Source: Kordiimonadaceae bacterium (lineage in GTDB: Bacteria > Pseudomonadota > Alphaproteobacteria > Sphingomonadales > Kordiimonadaceae). From it: 64,000 nucleotides of DNA. Position 1 is the stretch's first letter; the number at the start of each line of letters is the position of its first letter. Shown piece after piece: positions 1 to 8,374 of this stretch. The translations under genes were made by a program, and so were the position numbers. The notes below the pieces were generated by a model. That model was not told the origin of the DNA and ran no database searches. It was given only the letters and a program-made list of their open reading frames with translations. The stretch is taken from positions 744,001 to 808,000 of the forward strand of contig JAEPQB010000002.1 of NCBI GenBank assembly GCA_017640725.1, in the 5' to 3' direction.

Positions 1-1
1 C

Positions 2-526
2 GACACTACGCTCGGTGCAGCCACATTGCTTGTGAACAACGCGGGCATTGTGGGCCAAATGGGACCCTTCCCTGACCTGCCTGCTGATGCACTCAAGCGC
101 ACCTTTGCCGTGAATGTATTTGGTGCCATGTATGCGGCGCAGGAAGCCGCAAACCGCATGGCGACATCAAAGGGCGGAAACGGCGGCGTGATCATCAATG
201 TTTCGTCGATGGCGTCGCGGCTCGGCAGCGCGGGCGAGTATGTGCATTATGCCGCCAGCAAAGGCGCAATCGACAGTTTCACTATAGGGCTCGCGAAAGA
301 ACTTGGCCCGGATGGTATCCGCGTGAATGCGGTTAGAAGCGGCACGGTGGGCACTGAGGTGCACCAGCGCGACGGCAACCCGGACCGCCCCGGCATGGTG
401 GCGGAAACAGCCCCCTTGAGGCGGGTTGGCAAACCAGATGACATTGCGGGTGCGATCCTGTGGCTTGCCTCTGACGAAGCAGGGTATGCCACTGGCTCTA
501 TACTGGACGTAACAGGCGGGCTTTAG
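2..526 (+). CDS. SDR-family oxidoreductase, 5'-truncated by window edge
   Basis: The C-terminal 174 residues of a classical short-chain dehydrogenase/reductase, an NAD(P)(H)-dependent cytosolic oxidoreductase. The reading frame is open from base 2, so the Rossmann nucleotide-binding N-terminus (TGxxxGxG) lies outside the window. Visible hallmarks are the NNAG motif at visible residues 12-15, the catalytic Ser in an NVSSMAS stretch, the catalytic Y-x3-K in HYAASK, and a C-terminal LASDEAGYATG/DVTGG segment typical of the family. The substrate cannot be read from this fragment. Its stop codon overlaps the stop of the convergent LytTR gene by 4 nt. Confidence 0.93.
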   Translation, partial: DTTLGAATLLVNNAGIVGQMGPFPDLPADALKRTFAVNVFGAMYAAQEAANRMATSKGGNGGVIINVSSMASRLGSAGEYVHYAASKGAIDSFTIGLAKELGPDGIRVNAVRSGTVGTEVHQRDGNPDRPGMVAETAPLRRVGKPDDIAGAILWLASDEAGYATGSILDVTGGL

Positions 527-1368
527 CCCTTAATTCGTGCGTAAAGCGCATCCCTGTAGCGGCGACCAACCGGAATGTGTGCACCGCCCTTCAATGCCAA
601 TCGATGACCGCCACTTTCCAGCGGAGCAATTTCTTCAATTTGTTCAAGGTTGACAACAAAACTGCGATGCACGCGCAAAAAAGGCCCTGCCGAGAGCTTT
701 TTTTCAATCGCGCTTAGCGTGTCTCGGGTCAGATATTCTTCACCGCTTGCAAACACTCGTACATAATTGGAGGCGGCCTGGAACCAGTCAACGCTCGCCA
801 GATCCAGCGCCTTGTCGGCTTTGCCATGTTTCACAAGAATTTTGTTGATTGTAGCTGGCTGGTTTTCCGGTGAAGCCGCCGAAACCGGCTTCTTGAAATA
901 GCGATACAGCAGAATGACAACCGAGAAAGCCACATAAATGGGCAGGTCTTTGGCATATTCATAAACAATAACGCCCATGAGCCCTTCAGACGCCGCGTGA
1001 ACATAGTCTTGCCCGGCAATGGCGAACACGAGTTCCCGCAAAGTTGCCATCATGCCAATATGCGCCAGCGAGAACAGAATTGTGCCGCCTGCATGAGCCA
1101 CAAACGGCATCAACAGCTGTTCTCGGCTGAAGGGGAAGCGGTCGAGCATGGCGCGCACAAAAAGAACCAGCAGCAACGCCGAAAAGCCGCTGGATGCTTC
1201 GTTAGTAACAAGCCGGAACAGCGATACCTCGATCTGTCTGCGCTCGTAATCAACCATCATGTTATAGGCACCTAACGACCAAAACAGGCTGACAATGAAC
1301 AGCCAACCCAGCACTTCTGGCAGGGTGATGCTGCTTAATTCAAAAAAGCGTTTTTTACTATTTGTCAC
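523..1368 (-). CDS. Membrane-anchored LytTR-family transcriptional regulator
   Basis: A 281-residue protein with about four hydrophobic segments in the first 160 residues (roughly 17-36, 57-72, 85-105 and 138-158), followed by a C-terminal LytTR DNA-binding domain (about 180-280). The LytTR signature is seen in WFQAASNYVRV, FLRVHRSFVVNL and a final PVGRRYRDAL. There is no response-regulator receiver domain, so it is a membrane-tethered, one-component type LytTR protein. The start is GTG, supported by GGGGACAA just upstream. It is divergent from the small outer-membrane-type protein at 1511, which is a plausible target, and the intergenic region carries repeated TTGTCCC words. The signal sensed is unknown. 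Confidence 0.9.
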   Translation of the reverse strand: MTNSKKRFFELSSITLPEVLGWLFIVSLFWSLGAYNMMVDYERRQIEVSLFRLVTNEASSGFSALLLVLFVRAMLDRFPFSREQLLMPFVAHAGGTILFSLAHIGMMATLRELVFAIAGQDYVHAASEGLMGVIVYEYAKDLPIYVAFSVVILLYRYFKKPVSAASPENQPATINKILVKHGKADKALDLASVDWFQAASNYVRVFASGEEYLTRDTLSAIEKKLSAGPFLRVHRSFVVNLEQIEEIAPLESGGHRLALKGGAHIPVGRRYRDALYARIKG

Positions 1369-1421
1369 TTGTCCCCAAATCCGGTCATTCGGCCCAGCAA
1401 CGGGGCGTTTGTCCCAATTTA
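1361..1421. promoter_or_regulatory. Repeated TTGTCCC words in LytTR/OMP intergenic region
   Basis: CTTGTCCCCAA (from 1368) and TTTGTCCCAA (from 1408) are same-orientation near-repeats about 40 nt apart, with a further TTTGTCAC at 1361-1368. LytTR proteins generally bind short direct repeats, so these are candidate sites for the divergent regulator. The spacing is larger than the usual 20-22 nt centre to centre, so the call is weak. Confidence 0.25.
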
Positions 1422-1510
1422 ACTATTCGGTCGTGGCTTTCGGATGTCAACAACTGGGCTGACCCGTGCGCTGCCAGCGCCTGAGTCATGACAGGATATT
1501 TGAGGAACCA

Positions 1511-2155
1511 ATGCATATGACAAAAACTATTCCAACTATGCTCACTGGCATGGTGCTTTTGGGCATAAGCCAGTCGGCTACCGCACAGAATGACACAGAC
1601 AAACATTTCCACGGCATCTACCTGGGCAGTGAAATTGGCAGCCAAAATTTGTTTGGCGGTGCCCTGATAAACGGCGCAGATATTTTGACCGAAGATAAAC
1701 GCTTTGTGGCGAGCGGATTTATTGGGGCACGTTATCAGTTTGAAAGCGGTCTGGTGTTGGGCTTTGAGGGGCAAGTTGGCGCAACAGATGGAGACCTCAC
1801 GTTCAGTGATACAGCGCAAGGTCTGACAATTGGCTATGAAAACAACAGCCAGTCAGCTTACGGTCTAACCCTTGGCTATGCTTTTGGTGAACATAAAGAC
1901 TGGCTTCTTTTCGCCTATGGCCTTGAGACCTCTCGTGATTTTGACGTGACAATCACGGGGCCGCTTGGCACCGGAACCCAAAACGATAATCAGGGCATGG
2001 TGCGCTATGGGGTTGGCCTTGAGAAAGCCATTGGCAGTGGCCTGCATATTCGGGCGGCGGTTGGCTCGCTTGCTGCCGACTTTGGTGACACCAACACCAA
2101 CATTGATGTGGAGGGCAAGCTCGAGGCAACAATCGGTATTTTGTTCCAGTTTTAG
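1511..2155 (+). CDS. Small outer-membrane beta-barrel-like protein
   Basis: A 214-residue protein with a signal peptide ending around SQSATAQ and alternating aromatic/glycine strands (for example FIGARYQFESGLVLGFEGQVG and YGLTLGYAFGEHKDWLLFAYG), ending in LFQF with a terminal Phe. This pattern is typical of 8-stranded OmpA/OmpW-like barrels. I chose ATG 1511, which follows GAGGA at 1502-1506; ATG 1517 is an in-frame alternative. The longer frame from GTG 1466 lacks such support. The gene is divergent from the membrane LytTR regulator and converges on a beta-lactamase-fold gene. Its ligand or role is unknown. Confidence 0.78.
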   Translation: MHMTKTIPTMLTGMVLLGISQSATAQNDTDKHFHGIYLGSEIGSQNLFGGALINGADILTEDKRFVASGFIGARYQFESGLVLGFEGQVGATDGDLTFSDTAQGLTIGYENNSQSAYGLTLGYAFGEHKDWLLFAYGLETSRDFDVTITGPLGTGTQNDNQGMVRYGVGLEKAIGSGLHIRAAVGSLAADFGDTNTNIDVEGKLEATIGILFQF

Positions 2156-2170
2156 CGCTATCGAGCAGGG

Positions 2171-3178
2171 TTAGGAGCGCGCAGCCAAAAGGAAGGCAAC
2201 AAGCGCACGTTCCAGCAAATGGTAGTCTTCATGCTGCAAAGTGCCGCCCGCCACCACAATGCCCGTGACATTGTCAAAAAACGCGCCCGTTCCCCAAAAG
2301 CCGGCGTGTTCGTAAATGGGGTGCCCATTGTGATCTTGCTCGAACAGCCCCAGCCTGTATGGGCTGTCTTTTGGGTGCCCGTCGGGCGAGAGCATCAAGG
2401 CCAGCGTTTCCGCCCGGTCAAAGATCTTGCCGGTCATCAGCAGCCTGTAGAACTGGGCAACGTCGCGCGGTGTTGCAACCAAGCCACCGCCGCCAAACAA
2501 GTCATTTGACGGATGCCAGCTGTGGGTATCGTCACCGGCCAGAAACTGATGGGCGCGCTGGTCCGGGGCCGGTTGCCAAGTGTCCCCCAGCTCCCAGGCT
2601 GTTTCCGCTAAATCATGGCCATTAAAATCCAACAATGCCCGAACGGCGATGGGGAGCGGTTTGCTGGTGATCCGTTCGATGATTTCACCCAGCAGAATAT
2701 AATGCACATCTGAGTATTGGAATTTTTCACCGGGTTCACCGTAAGGCTTGCCCCATGTCATCGCTGACTTAAGCTGCTCATGCGCTGTCCAAACATGGTT
2801 GGTGTCTTCAAGGATGGTCTCGCCATACTTGTCGCTTTGCGTGTGATCAAAAATGCCCGCTGTATGGTTTAGAAGCTGCCACAAGGTGATCTGGTCAACA
2901 TGGTATCCACCGCCCTGCAGGATTGCGGTGGTTTCCGCGCTCACTAAGCCAGCGATCGATTGAGAGAGTGCAAGCTTACCCTGCTCCATCAGCCGCAACA
3001 CTGCGGCGGCAACATAGGTCTTGGAGGTGCTGGCAATGCGAAACATGTGATCCGGTGTGAGCGCCACCACGTCCGGCTCAGCATCTCCTTGCACAATGCT
3101 GAGCCTGGTCTCGCCGTCGATGAGATGCACCGAGTAACCAGCGTCCTTTAGATACTCATCCAGAAAACTCTTAAGCAT
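2171..3178 (-). CDS. Beta-lactamase-fold serine hydrolase (class C / esterase type)
   Basis: A 335-residue member of the beta-lactamase/penicillin-binding transpeptidase fold family. The acylating serine motif S-x-x-K is STSK at residues 50-53, the YxN-type motif appears as YSD (FQYSDVHY), and the KTG-equivalent is HAG near the C-terminus (EHAGFWG). Such proteins are esterases, D-aminopeptidases or peptidases more often than antibiotic lactamases. No signal peptide is visible, so it may be cytoplasmic. The start is uncertain: ATG 3178 has a weak GTGAG, and an in-frame ATG lies at 3220. It is one of three proteins of this fold in the window. Confidence 0.88.
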   Translation of the reverse strand: MLKSFLDEYLKDAGYSVHLIDGETRLSIVQGDAEPDVVALTPDHMFRIASTSKTYVAAAVLRLMEQGKLALSQSIAGLVSAETTAILQGGGYHVDQITLWQLLNHTAGIFDHTQSDKYGETILEDTNHVWTAHEQLKSAMTWGKPYGEPGEKFQYSDVHYILLGEIIERITSKPLPIAVRALLDFNGHDLAETAWELGDTWQPAPDQRAHQFLAGDDTHSWHPSNDLFGGGGLVATPRDVAQFYRLLMTGKIFDRAETLALMLSPDGHPKDSPYRLGLFEQDHNGHPIYEHAGFWGTGAFFDNVTGIVVAGGTLQHEDYHLLERALVAFLLAARS

Positions 3179-3251
3179 TGAAATCAATCTCACAAGAAGG
3201 TCTGAAGGCGCAGCATGCACGGTTTGGCGCGCGTATCAACCGATACCCGCA

Positions 3252-3272
3252 CAAAAAAGCCGGGGCGAACCC
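3252..3272. repeat. 21-nt direct repeat, left copy (degenerate terminator)
   Basis: The first 21 nt match 3798-3818 exactly (an A6 run, then GCCGGGGCGAACCC). Here the hairpin's other arm is broken (TAGCC instead of CCGGCT), leaving an imperfect minus-strand stem followed by T6. It lies just past the stop of the hypothetical gene at 3282 and may act as a weak terminator for it. Confidence 0.8.
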
Positions 3273-3281
3273 TAGCCAGCG

Positions 3282-3788
3282 CTATCTGTTGGGGAAATAT
3301 CTGACGCCAAGGAATTCGCGTTCATCCAGAGGAGGTTCTGCCTCCTCATTGTCTTCGAAATCAATCCATCCATCGAAATCAAGAACAACACCGCTCTCTA
3401 ACCTTAGTGCCGGACCACCGTGATAATCGTCGATTTGCTTGAAAGGAATTTTCTCTTGGCTCAAAAGTATGCGGGTTTGTGCAAGATTTGGCTTGGGTGA
3501 CACCTCCAAAATCCATGGTTCTACCCGGAACACCTTGCTTTCGTATCTCACGAACTCTGGCCACTTAGGGAACACATTGTCGTTCTGCATCGCATCCAAA
3601 ATGCCATTCTCGAAAAAGAATTCATACCGAGAATAGTAGATATGACCGGGTTCATCGGGAGTTCCATCCAGAATTGTTCGCCCATCCGGCTCACCGAGCA
3701 ACTGCTCGACTTTAGCTCTGCTCATTCCAATCTCTGCTGGCCCAAAACGCCCTGTAAGCGCAAAATTTTTGATACTAACTGTGAACAT
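3282..3788 (-). CDS. Hypothetical protein, possibly immunity-like
   Basis: A 168-residue soluble protein that I cannot assign to a family with confidence. It begins with a VSIKNFALTGRFGP stretch and a GMSRAKVEQLLGEPDG segment, which resembles orphan proteins found near toxin immunity genes. The rest is acidic and aromatic-rich, with IDFEDNEEAEPP near the end. ATG 3788 is chosen because AGAGGA lies directly upstream; the frame extends to a TTG without a better ribosome site. The gene is bracketed by two identical 21-nt terminator-derived sequences, suggesting it was inserted behind the amidohydrolase operon terminator. The immunity idea is inference only. Confidence 0.7.
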   Translation of the reverse strand: MFTVSIKNFALTGRFGPAEIGMSRAKVEQLLGEPDGRTILDGTPDEPGHIYYSRYEFFFENGILDAMQNDNVFPKWPEFVRYESKVFRVEPWILEVSPKPNLAQTRILLSQEKIPFKQIDDYHGGPALRLESGVVLDFDGWIDFEDNEEAEPPLDEREFLGVRYFPNR

Positions 3789-3797
3789 ACTTCCTCT

Positions 3798-3823
3798 CAA
3801 AAAAGCCGGGGCGAACCCCGGCT
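3798..3823 (-). terminator. Intrinsic terminator of the amidohydrolase operon (right copy of 21-nt repeat)
   Basis: On the minus strand, AGCCGGGG-TTCG-CCCCGGCT forms an 8-bp stem with a UUCG tetraloop, followed by six T. It lies 25 nt past the stop of the amidohydrolase gene ending at 3848. Bases 3798-3818 are duplicated at 3252-3272. Confidence 0.9.
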
Positions 3824-3847
3824 TGTCTGGTTCAGGTTTTGGAACGC

Positions 3848-5119
3848 CTAGCGGTCAAACGCTGGTGAGCGATCCAGGTCTTTGTACCGATCCCTGAGCT
3901 TGGTCTGGCGTGATACAAGCGGATATTCGTCGCCTGCGATCAGCACCGCGTCCGGGCTAGACATCACTTCAATCGGGTCACCGTCCCAAACCACAATGTC
4001 TGCGTCCATGCCATCGGCAAGCTTTCCGTAGCTGTCAGCAAGACCAAATATTTCGGCAGGGTTGACGGTCAGCGCATCCATCGCCGCTTCCCAGGGCATG
4101 CCCATGGAAACAGCAATGCCTGCGTTCTGCACCACAAGCCGCGCGTTTGGTGTGCCCGGCGGGATGAAGGCCACCTTCACGCCGGCCGCATGCAACCGAC
4201 CGGCGGCTGCACTGGTGCGCCCAAGCACATCAAAGTTGCCCGGCAGGTTGGCAGACGGATCAAGCACCACAGGGATGCCAGCCGCCGCCAGCGCATCCGC
4301 CAGCATCCAGGCTTCGCCTGCGCCGCCCAGTATGACATTCACACCAAAGCGGTTTTTGAATGCGATCAGCTGCTCAATATCTGCCTTGCGGTTGACGATG
4401 GCGTAAATCGGCATGTCACCCGACAGGACCGCATTCATGGCGGCATCTTCAGCAGAAGGCTTTTTGGCGTCCTTCTTCTTGTTGTCGTCATCGTCGCTTT
4501 CAGCTGCTTTGTCCATCTTGGTTTTGGCGGCATCAAACTTTTCATTGAGTTTGTGCCAAAGAATGGCCCGGCTGCCGCCAACTTCGGTCGCAGCGCCCTC
4601 GTCAAGGTCGATGGCGAGAAACGCTTTTTCCGCAGCAATCGCATCATCGTCAGACATTTTGACAATGGCACCAAGGCCAAGCCACATGTCACCGGTGTTG
4701 GTCATGCGGGTCATGGCACGGGTTACACCCTCGATGCGCGTATTCGCGATGAAGGCGGACGCCGGGTTGTAGGCGGGCACGACGCTGATGCCGATGACGT
4801 TTTTCTCGCGTGGTGCGGACGAATCAACAATACCGCCGGAGAGCGCGACTTCAGAAAGGCCAAGTGTGGTATCAGCGGCCATAAAGCCGGCGGTCACCCA
4901 TTTGCCGCTGGCGTCAATCACACGGTAGCCATCGGGTACGCTGCCCCCCGACGTGACAGACGTGATTTTGCCGTCGGAGACCAGAATGGTGGCGTTCTCA
5001 ACTTCGCCGGAACCGCCATTTGTGAAGGCACGACCGCCGGTGATGGCGATATCTTCTGCAAACGCAGGCGACGTGAACGCCGCCGCCGCGAGCGCGAGGG
5101 ATGAAATCAGCTTTCTCAT
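3848..5119 (-). CDS. Secreted amidohydrolase-family protein lacking the HxH metal motif
   Basis: A 423-residue protein with a Sec signal peptide (cleavage near SPAFA, residue 21). It has the small N-terminal beta domain, a barrel region and the closing segment GKLADGMDADIVVWDGDP characteristic of imidazolonepropionase-like amidohydrolases. Where the family has the D-x-H-x-H metal motif, this protein reads GFMAADTT (residues 78-85), so both histidines are absent. A highly charged insert (DDDDNKKKDAKK, about 209-220) interrupts the barrel. It is the second gene of an operon, overlapping the upstream complete amidohydrolase by 4 nt, and may be a non-catalytic partner. AGGAGAC precedes the ATG. 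Periplasmic location is inferred. Confidence 0.9.
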   Translation of the reverse strand: MRKLISSLALAAAAFTSPAFAEDIAITGGRAFTNGGSGEVENATILVSDGKITSVTSGGSVPDGYRVIDASGKWVTAGFMAADTTLGLSEVALSGGIVDSSAPREKNVIGISVVPAYNPASAFIANTRIEGVTRAMTRMTNTGDMWLGLGAIVKMSDDDAIAAEKAFLAIDLDEGAATEVGGSRAILWHKLNEKFDAAKTKMDKAAESDDDDNKKKDAKKPSAEDAAMNAVLSGDMPIYAIVNRKADIEQLIAFKNRFGVNVILGGAGEAWMLADALAAAGIPVVLDPSANLPGNFDVLGRTSAAAGRLHAAGVKVAFIPPGTPNARLVVQNAGIAVSMGMPWEAAMDALTVNPAEIFGLADSYGKLADGMDADIVVWDGDPIEVMSSPDAVLIAGDEYPLVSRQTKLRDRYKDLDRSPAFDR

Positions 5120-6576
5120 TTCACGTCTCCTTCCGCTGGTTGGCCAAGCTCAAAGTCCATAACCGGGTTGCTGTCCGGGTTGGCGCGGTCGAAAATGACG
5201 GCCCCGTCCACAAACGTCAGGTCAGCTTTGGAGTAGACGCTGAACGGGTCCCCCGACCACAGCACCACGTCTGCGTCCTTGCCAGCCTCAAGCGTGCCTG
5301 TCATGGCGTCAATGCCAAGCGACTTGGCCGGGTTCTGGGAAAGCCAGATCCAGGCTTCAGCTTTTGAAATGTCCACACCCGCCTTGCGGCCATCAGCCAA
5401 CGCTTTGGCGGCTTCCTGGTTCAGGCGCTGGATGCCAGATGCGCTGTCAGAATGCACAATCGCGCACGCGCCAGCCTTGTGCACAAACGGGATGTTTTCG
5501 CGGATGCCGTCATAGGCTTCCATTTTGAAGCCATACCAGTCTGCCCACATGGCCGAGCACACATTGTTTTCAGCAAGCTTGTCGGCAATTTTGTAGCTTT
5601 CGGTTGCGTGCTGGAACGATGTGATCTGATAGTTGAATTCTTTCATCACATCGAGCATTTGGCCCATGTCATCGGCACGGTAACAGTGCATATGCACCAG
5701 AATATCGCCGCGCAGTACGCCTGCAAGCGTATCCAGGTTCAGATCACGCTTGGGTGGCAGTACGTCTTTACCCGCGGCATAGTCCCGCTCGTATTTGTCC
5801 CACTGGCGCTGATAATCCTGCGCGTCGGCCCAGGCCTGCCGGTATCCGGCAACATTGCCCATGCGGGTGTGCGGGCGGAAATCACCGCCGCGACTACCGT
5901 CACCGTAAACCCGCTTGGGGTTTTCGCCGCAGGCCATTTTCATGCCGTAGGGTGCCCCCGGGAATTTCATATCCTGCGCAACGCGGCCCGGCACATTTTT
6001 GATGGTGACCGAACGGCCACCCACAAGGTTGGCGGATCCCGGCAGCAACTGCAGCGAGGTGATACCACCGGCAGCAGCACGAATAAATCCTGGGTCCTGC
6101 GGCCACAGGGCATGCTCTGCCCAGGCGTCAGCCGTGACAGGGTCGCCCACTTCGTTACCGTCTGAGTGTGACTGCACACCCGGGCTTGGGTAAACGCCCA
6201 AATGACTGTGCACATCAATGATGCCCGGTGTGACCCAACGGCCAGCCGCATCAATCACGGTGGCGCCGTCGGGTGCGGAAATGTCTGTGCCCACGGCAAC
6301 AACCTTGCCGCCTTCCATCAGGACAGAGCCGCCTTCGATCATGCCGCCCTTGCCATCAAGCACAGTAGCGCCGGTAATCAGCGTCGCGGATGATGGAAGC
6401 GGTGTGTAACTGGATGGGAACGGGTCCCGGTTAATGTCAACAAACTCGCCCTGCTCTGTATCGCTGGGCGTGCAGGCGGCCAGAAGCGCGGATGCGGCAA
6501 CGGTGGTTGCGGCACGCTTCAACCAGCCTGCGGCACGCGGGCGATGGCCTCGCGCCGACAGCATAGTCATAGTCAT
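5116..6576 (-). CDS. Lipoprotein amidohydrolase (imidazolonepropionase-like)
   Basis: A 486-residue metal-dependent hydrolase. The N-terminus is a basic stretch, then a hydrophobic segment and a lipobox LLAAC (Cys35), so it is probably a membrane-anchored periplasmic lipoprotein. The metal-binding H-x-H of subtype amidohydrolases is present at residues 123-125 (DVHSHLG). Further candidate ligands occur in HMHCYRADD, SFQHATE and HSDSASG, and the fold closes with GKDADVVLWSGDP. Family members cleave C-N bonds, often in dipeptides or hydantoin-like rings; the substrate here is unknown. GAGGGG precedes the ATG. It is first in a two-gene operon, and a 14-bp palindrome lies 108 bp before the start. 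Confidence 0.92.
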   Translation of the reverse strand: MTMTMLSARGHRPRAAGWLKRAATTVAASALLAACTPSDTEQGEFVDINRDPFPSSYTPLPSSATLITGATVLDGKGGMIEGGSVLMEGGKVVAVGTDISAPDGATVIDAAGRWVTPGIIDVHSHLGVYPSPGVQSHSDGNEVGDPVTADAWAEHALWPQDPGFIRAAAGGITSLQLLPGSANLVGGRSVTIKNVPGRVAQDMKFPGAPYGMKMACGENPKRVYGDGSRGGDFRPHTRMGNVAGYRQAWADAQDYQRQWDKYERDYAAGKDVLPPKRDLNLDTLAGVLRGDILVHMHCYRADDMGQMLDVMKEFNYQITSFQHATESYKIADKLAENNVCSAMWADWYGFKMEAYDGIRENIPFVHKAGACAIVHSDSASGIQRLNQEAAKALADGRKAGVDISKAEAWIWLSQNPAKSLGIDAMTGTLEAGKDADVVLWSGDPFSVYSKADLTFVDGAVIFDRANPDSNPVMDFELGQPAEGDVK

Positions 6577-6683
6577 ATGTTATCCCCTCTAACTGCCCCC
6601 ACAAGCTGGCCCCTGAACGGCCACCAAATGAGAGAGAAAGCAAACAGTAACAAGCAGTTGGCGCCGAGTCACGCGTGCACTGA

Positions 6684-6697
6684 TCAACTATAGTTGA
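6684..6697. promoter_or_regulatory. 14-bp palindrome TCAACTATAGTTGA upstream of amidohydrolase operon
   Basis: A perfect palindrome whose near edge is 108 bp before the ATG at 6576. The identical 14 bp occurs at 57429-57442, about 105 bp before the M14 carboxypeptidase start. It contains TATAGT, close to a -10 hexamer, on both strands. It is a candidate operator shared by two secreted-hydrolase loci. Confidence 0.6.
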
Positions 6698-6749
6698 GGG
6701 GCCAAGTAAAACCGCAAGCTGATGATAATTACGCAGTGAAGAAAAAACT

Positions 6750-7379
6750 TTACGAACTTGCAGGGAGAATGGCGTCATAAATCCGGTAATCGTCAGCGAG
6801 TATGGTGCGGCACTTTTTCTGGTCTTCTGCACTTGGTGCCTGTTCTGACGGCGGTGACACGTTGCGTCGCTCAAGCACCAGTGGCTTGCCAACATGCTCG
6901 CAAAGTGTCGACCATAGCTGGTCAATATCCTCAAATCGAAACAGCGTGGGCCCGACGGTTTTTTGGTCCGCCGCCAATACAAATTTGGCTTGCCTGCCGA
7001 CCTTGGCGAAGGGGCGCGGCTTTGGGCTTGCCACTTCTTGCAAAAACTCTGCCCAGCTTATGTCGCCAGTGTAGAGGTGATGGCGCGGATGGTCTTCCGC
7101 TTCAATTTTTTGACGGCGCCGGAACTTGTACCAGCTGAACAACCAGTCGGTTGGCTCCCTGATCAGGGTGTATACCGGATAGTTAACCACTTCAGGCCCC
7201 ACCCTGTGCTGCAGGAACGGCAATACAAACTGCTCATAATCGGCGTAAGGCGTGTGACGCAAGCGGAAGTGGTTACCAAGCACGGCGTCGCTGTGGTCCT
7301 TGAGCGATTTGATAATCGACGAGGACGCACACTTCTGGTTCGAAAGAAAAACGAACTTATGTTTGACCGAGATAAGCAT
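6750..7379 (-). CDS. Sulfotransferase-family protein
   Basis: A 209-residue protein of the sulfotransferase fold (sulfotransferase family 2-like). The N-terminal strand-loop FLSNQKCASSSI matches the PAPS 5'-phosphosulfate-binding loop, and YTLIREPTDWLFSWYKF matches the RxPxxRxxS-type 3'-phosphate-binding motif. PAPS-dependent enzymes of this type sulfate carbohydrates or small acceptors; the acceptor is unknown. It is followed on the same strand by the amidohydrolase operon and preceded, 62 nt upstream, by another sulfotransferase gene, so the two probably form one unit. Confidence 0.82.
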   Translation of the reverse strand: MLISVKHKFVFLSNQKCASSSIIKSLKDHSDAVLGNHFRLRHTPYADYEQFVLPFLQHRVGPEVVNYPVYTLIREPTDWLFSWYKFRRRQKIEAEDHPRHHLYTGDISWAEFLQEVASPKPRPFAKVGRQAKFVLAADQKTVGPTLFRFEDIDQLWSTLCEHVGKPLVLERRNVSPPSEQAPSAEDQKKCRTILADDYRIYDAILPASS

Positions 7380-7441
7380 AGGGGTTCGTTATAGGTTCCG
7401 GAAACCGGGATGGAAAGTGCGGAGACCACCGCCGGACCGAA

Positions 7442-8206
7442 TTAGTCCGCTGGCAAAGACTGCACCCAGTCGTCGTTCTCCTCATAGCCGAGACGGACGA
7501 GGGCATCACCGTATAGCTCAAGGAACCGTTCGCCCATCGCGCGGGTATAGACGCCGCGCCACTGAGCTACTTTGCCGGACCGGGTGTGTTTGTCCACATG
7601 CTTGCGTTCGCCGAACAGGGAAAACTTAAAAAAAGTGTCTTTTGCTGCTGCCAGTTCGTCGCCTGTGAAACCCAGCCGCCGCATGGTGGCTTCAAAGTCC
7701 TGCATGTCCGCGTCGGTCATCCATGTTTCATAGCGAACGGTTGCAAAATCGGACAAACGCTCAAAATCCGCCAGCATCTGCTTGCATGTATGGAATGCGA
7801 CATTTTCCATTTCGAACAAATACTGCTGAACGGGCGTTTCGCAGGCATTGATCGCCTGCTGGTAGCTCATGCCGTTCATATCATCGCGCGGGGTATGCAG
7901 CCAGCTTTCATGGCTTTTCACATGATAATGCGCGCCAGAGATAACTACATCGCGCGGGTCCCTGATCATCCTGAAGCCGGAATGATTTGCTTCCAGCAGA
8001 CTTTGCGGAAACTGGCTGTGATCATCCAGGTAAAAGCCGGGCTTTGGGTCTATGGGCTCTGTACCCAAATGGCTGCCGTGAAAGTCTGTTTCAAGCACTT
8101 TGGCCAGATTGAGGAAAACCCTCTGCATCCAGACTGTACCGGTTTTGTGGTAGGTCCCGATGAGAAGAATATCTCTCGATTTTTTTCTCTGCCAAGGCCA
8201 GCGCAT
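7442..8206 (-). CDS. Sulfotransferase domain-containing protein
   Basis: A 254-residue protein with the PAPS-binding loop LIGTYHKTGTVWMQ near residue 15 (compare PKSGTxW) and the 3'-phosphate motif FRMIRDPRDVVISGAHYH in the middle. The length suits a single-domain cytosolic sulfotransferase. The acceptor cannot be inferred. It differs enough from the neighbour at 6750 to be a separate family branch rather than a recent duplicate. The minus-strand terminator at 8226-8254 separates it from the upstream POT transporter, so it should have its own promoter, although little space is left for one. Confidence 0.85.
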   Translation of the reverse strand: MRWPWQRKKSRDILLIGTYHKTGTVWMQRVFLNLAKVLETDFHGSHLGTEPIDPKPGFYLDDHSQFPQSLLEANHSGFRMIRDPRDVVISGAHYHVKSHESWLHTPRDDMNGMSYQQAINACETPVQQYLFEMENVAFHTCKQMLADFERLSDFATVRYETWMTDADMQDFEATMRRLGFTGDELAAAKDTFFKFSLFGERKHVDKHTRSGKVAQWRGVYTRAMGERFLELYGDALVRLGYEENDDWVQSLPAD

Positions 8207-8225
8207 GAAATGACCATCACCCCAA

Positions 8226-8254
8226 TAAAAAGCGGGGACGTTACACGTCCCCGC
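8226..8254 (-). terminator. Intrinsic terminator downstream of POT transporter gene
   Basis: On the minus strand, GCGGGGACGT-GTA-ACGTCCCCGC makes a 10-bp perfect stem with a 3-nt loop, followed by TTTTTA. It is 120 nt past the stop of the transporter gene and 20 nt before the start of the sulfotransferase gene. Confidence 0.85.
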
Positions 8255-8374
8255 CCTCGACCAAATGCGCCTGACGGATCAGACGCCGTGCATGCCCCAA
8301 AAAGGCTTGCGAAAATTAGGCAGAGTTAAACACAAGCCACCCTGCCAAGCAAGGACAAACGCCCTTAGGTTGGT

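Noticed and set aside
4190-5104. A 304-codon plus-strand open frame
   Set aside because: Antisense to the amidohydrolase gene at 3848-5119, which has a signal peptide and family motifs. The frame's product has no domain resemblance.
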